In this document: piece by piece, positions 62,365 to 64,000 of the stretch | How the letters are laid out: each line of letters begins with the position of its first letter | Position numbering within the stretch: position 1 is the first letter of the stretch | Source of the DNA: Acanthosepion esculentum | Lineage: Eukaryota > Mollusca > Cephalopoda > Sepiida > Sepiidae | DNA: 64,000 nucleotides | Assembly (NCBI GenBank): GCA_964036315.1 | Contig: OZ038485.1 | Coordinates: 72,350,824-72,414,823 of the forward strand | Direction of reading: 5' to 3' | Position numbers and translations under genes: made by a program | Notes under the pieces: model-generated | Told to the model about the DNA's origin: nothing | Databases searched by the model: none | Seen by the model: only the letters and a program-made list of their open reading frames with translations

Positions 62365-64000
62365 TTCAATAGTTTTATTGGTTTTCTAAATATTTCAATA
62401 AGTAAATCAATTTTACACGCAACCGTGTTTAACGTTGAAAAACAATCCAAAACAGCTTGCTTTTACACCTAAAATTCAATATTTTTCAAAACTTTGTAAA
62501 ACTTAAAATTTGCAATTTAACTTTGTGAAAACAGTTGAAAGTTGTTGAAATGAATACTTTTCGATCGGTAACATATCGATTTTCAATAATTTTATTGGTT
62601 TTCTAAAGATTTCAATAAGTAAATCAATTTTACAAACAACCGTGTTTAAGGTTGAAAAACAAGCCAAAACAGCTTGCTTTTACACGTAAAATTCAATATT
62701 TTTCAAAACTTTGTAAAACTTAAAATTTGCAATATAACTTTGTGAAAACTGTTGAAACTTGTTGAAATCAATACTTTTCGATCGATATCATATCGATTTT
62801 CAATAATTTTATTGGTTTTCTAAAGATTTCAATAAGTAAATCAATTTTACACGCAACCTTGTTTAACGTTGAAAAACAAGCCAAAACAGCTTGCTTTTAC
62901 ACCTAAAATTCAATATTTTTCAAAACTTTGTAAAACTTAAAATTTGCAATATAACTTTGTGCAAACTGTTGAAACTTGTTGAAATCAATAGTTTTCGATC
63001 GATAACATATCGATTTTCAATAATTTTATTGGTTTTCTAAAGATTTCAATAAGTAAATCAATTTTACAAACAACCGTGTTTAAGGTTGAAAAACAAGCCA
63101 AAACAGCTTGCTTTTACACCTAAAATTCAATATTTTTCAAAACTTTGTAAAACTTAAAATTTGCAATATAACTTTGTGCAAACTGTTGAAACTTGTTGAA
63201 ATGAATACTTTTCGATCGGTAACATATCGATTTTCAATAATTTTATTGGTTTTCTAAAGATTTCAATAAGTAAATCAATTTTACAAACAACCGTGTTTAA
63301 GGTTGAAAAACAAGCCAGAACAGCTTGCTTTTACACCTAAAATTCAATATTTTTCAAAACTTTGTAAAACATAAAATTTGCAATATAACTTTGTGAAAAC
63401 TGTTGAAACTTGTTGAAATCAATACTTTTCGATCGATAACATATCGATTTTCAATAATTTTATTGGTTTTATAAAGATTTCAATAAGTAAGTATATTTTA
63501 CACGCAACCGTGTTTAACGTTGAAAAACAAACCAAAACAGCTTGCTTTTACACCTAAAATTCAATATTTTCAAAACTTTGTAAAACTTAAAATTTGCAAT
63601 ATAACTTTGTGAAAACTGTTGAAACTTGTTGAAATGAATACTTTTCGATCGATAACATATCGATTTTCAATAATTTTATTGGTTTTCTAAAGATTTCAAT
63701 AAGTAAATCAATTTTACACGCAACCGTGTTTAAGGTTGAAAAACAAGCCAAAACAGCCTGCTTTTACACCTAAAATTCAATATTTTTCAAAACTTTGTAA
63801 AACTTAAAATTTGCAACATAACTTTGTGCAAACTGTTGAAACTTGTTGAAATCAATAGTTTTCGATCGGTAACATATCGATTTTCAATAATTTTATTGGT
63901 TTTCTAAAGATTTCAGTAAGTAAATCAATTTTACAAACAACCGTGTTTAAGGTTGAAAAACAAGCCAAAACAGCTTGCTTTTACACCTAAAATTCAATAT
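62365..64000 (+). repeat. HOR unit cut by the window end
   Basis: CAATAGTTTT with AACAATCC, then the form 7c order to 63,665. A GTTTAAGG/CAGCCTGC/GCAACATAAC monomer (63,666) and the start of a TTTCAGTAAG monomer (63,883) follow, as at 56,769-57,100. The array clearly continues past the window. Confidence 0.86.

Larger units (their letters stand above)
60647..63882 (+). repeat. 3,227-bp super-repeat, copy 2
   Basis: The same order displaced by 3,227 bp (for example 57,628 to 60,855 and 60,439 to 63,666). Differences noticed are CAATAGTTTT in the first monomer against CAATAATTTT, and ACTTTTTAAAAC near 61,417. The last monomer keeps GCAACATAAC/GTGCAAAC instead of the short form, so this copy is 9 bp longer. 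Confidence 0.88.
1..64000 (+). repeat. 217-bp AT-rich satellite array, whole window
   Basis: Every part of the window is made of head-to-tail copies of one monomer, usually 217 bp from one TTCAATAAT start to the next (starts at 1, 218, 435 and 652; much later at 61,072 and 61,289). All copies run in the same direction. A consensus-like copy has about 56 G+C in 217 bases. Three short TTGAAA motifs recur inside each monomer. Copies differ by a few substitutions, rare 1-bp indels and a few larger deletions, and marker variants recur in order, giving higher-order repeats. No spacer, transposon, tRNA, rRNA or plausible coding gene interrupts it. This is typical of eukaryotic centromeric or pericentromeric satellite; the locus and species are not identifiable from the sequence alone. 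Confidence 0.98.

Noticed and set aside
1..64000. CRISPR array
   Set aside because: The repeats are 217 bp and contiguous, without short conserved repeats separated by unique spacers.
1..64000. Telomeric, rDNA spacer or transposon-derived repeat
   Set aside because: No telomere-like hexamer runs, no rRNA sequence, and no terminal inverted repeats, target duplications or transposase/reverse-transcriptase remnants were seen. The monomer has no recognisable transposon end.
1..64000. Naming the species or declaring the array a centromere
   Set aside because: The monomer was not recognised with confidence, and centromere identity needs CenH3 or cytological data. Only a eukaryotic heterochromatic satellite can be supported.

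Overview
The whole 64 kb window is one uninterrupted tandem satellite array. The basic unit is about 217 bp, roughly 26% G+C by hand count of a consensus-like copy. It is repeated about 296 times, always in the same orientation, with no unique sequence, transposon, RNA gene or credible protein gene between copies. Long, clean, AT-rich satellite with nested higher-order repeats (HORs) points to a eukaryotic genome, in centromeric, pericentromeric or other constitutive heterochromatin. The species cannot be named from the sequence. CpG is not depleted in the monomer, which fits a lineage or locus with little CpG methylation, but this is inference.

Layout, with monomers counted from the motif TTCAATAAT. 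(I) 1-11,447: a homogenised HOR array. Units of 6, 7, 9 and 14 monomers are phased by a 208-bp short monomer carrying a 9-bp deletion, followed by a monomer with CAATAGTTTT. (II) 11,448-34,526: an older, more diverged stretch without a regular HOR. It has shuffled local duplications (12.7-22.6 kb), 98-bp truncated monomers, other deletions, and a monomer class (TTTCATACAGCC) absent from the flanks. (III) 34,527-39,706: two near-identical 12-monomer blocks of 2,589 and 2,591 bp. (IV) 39,707-46,199: three segments that each start with the same marker monomer as position 1, mixed with pieces of the region I HOR. (V) 46,200-64,000: a homogenised HOR array of the region I family, with two large tandem duplications, 3,879 bp x2 (46,200-53,957) and 3,227 bp x2 (57,420-63,882).

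There is no gene network to describe. The candidate functional content lies inside the monomer: a 7-bp perfect inverted repeat with a 3-nt spacer (ATCGATA-ACA-TATCGAT) in most copies, a second weaker dyad (CAAGC...GCTTG), and a run of A-tracts in exact 10-bp phase predicting curved DNA. The inverted repeat occurs in two linked forms distributed non-randomly through the HOR. This is formally similar to the alternation of protein-box-positive and box-negative monomers in some centromeric satellites, but no CENP-B box is present. The other main result is a readable history of unequal exchange. The 6-, 7- and 9-monomer units are related by loss of two or three whole monomers, and the chimeric monomers left by the exchanges can be seen.

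All assignments were made by reading marker variants by eye. Copy identities are therefore qualitative and boundaries are phased to monomer starts.
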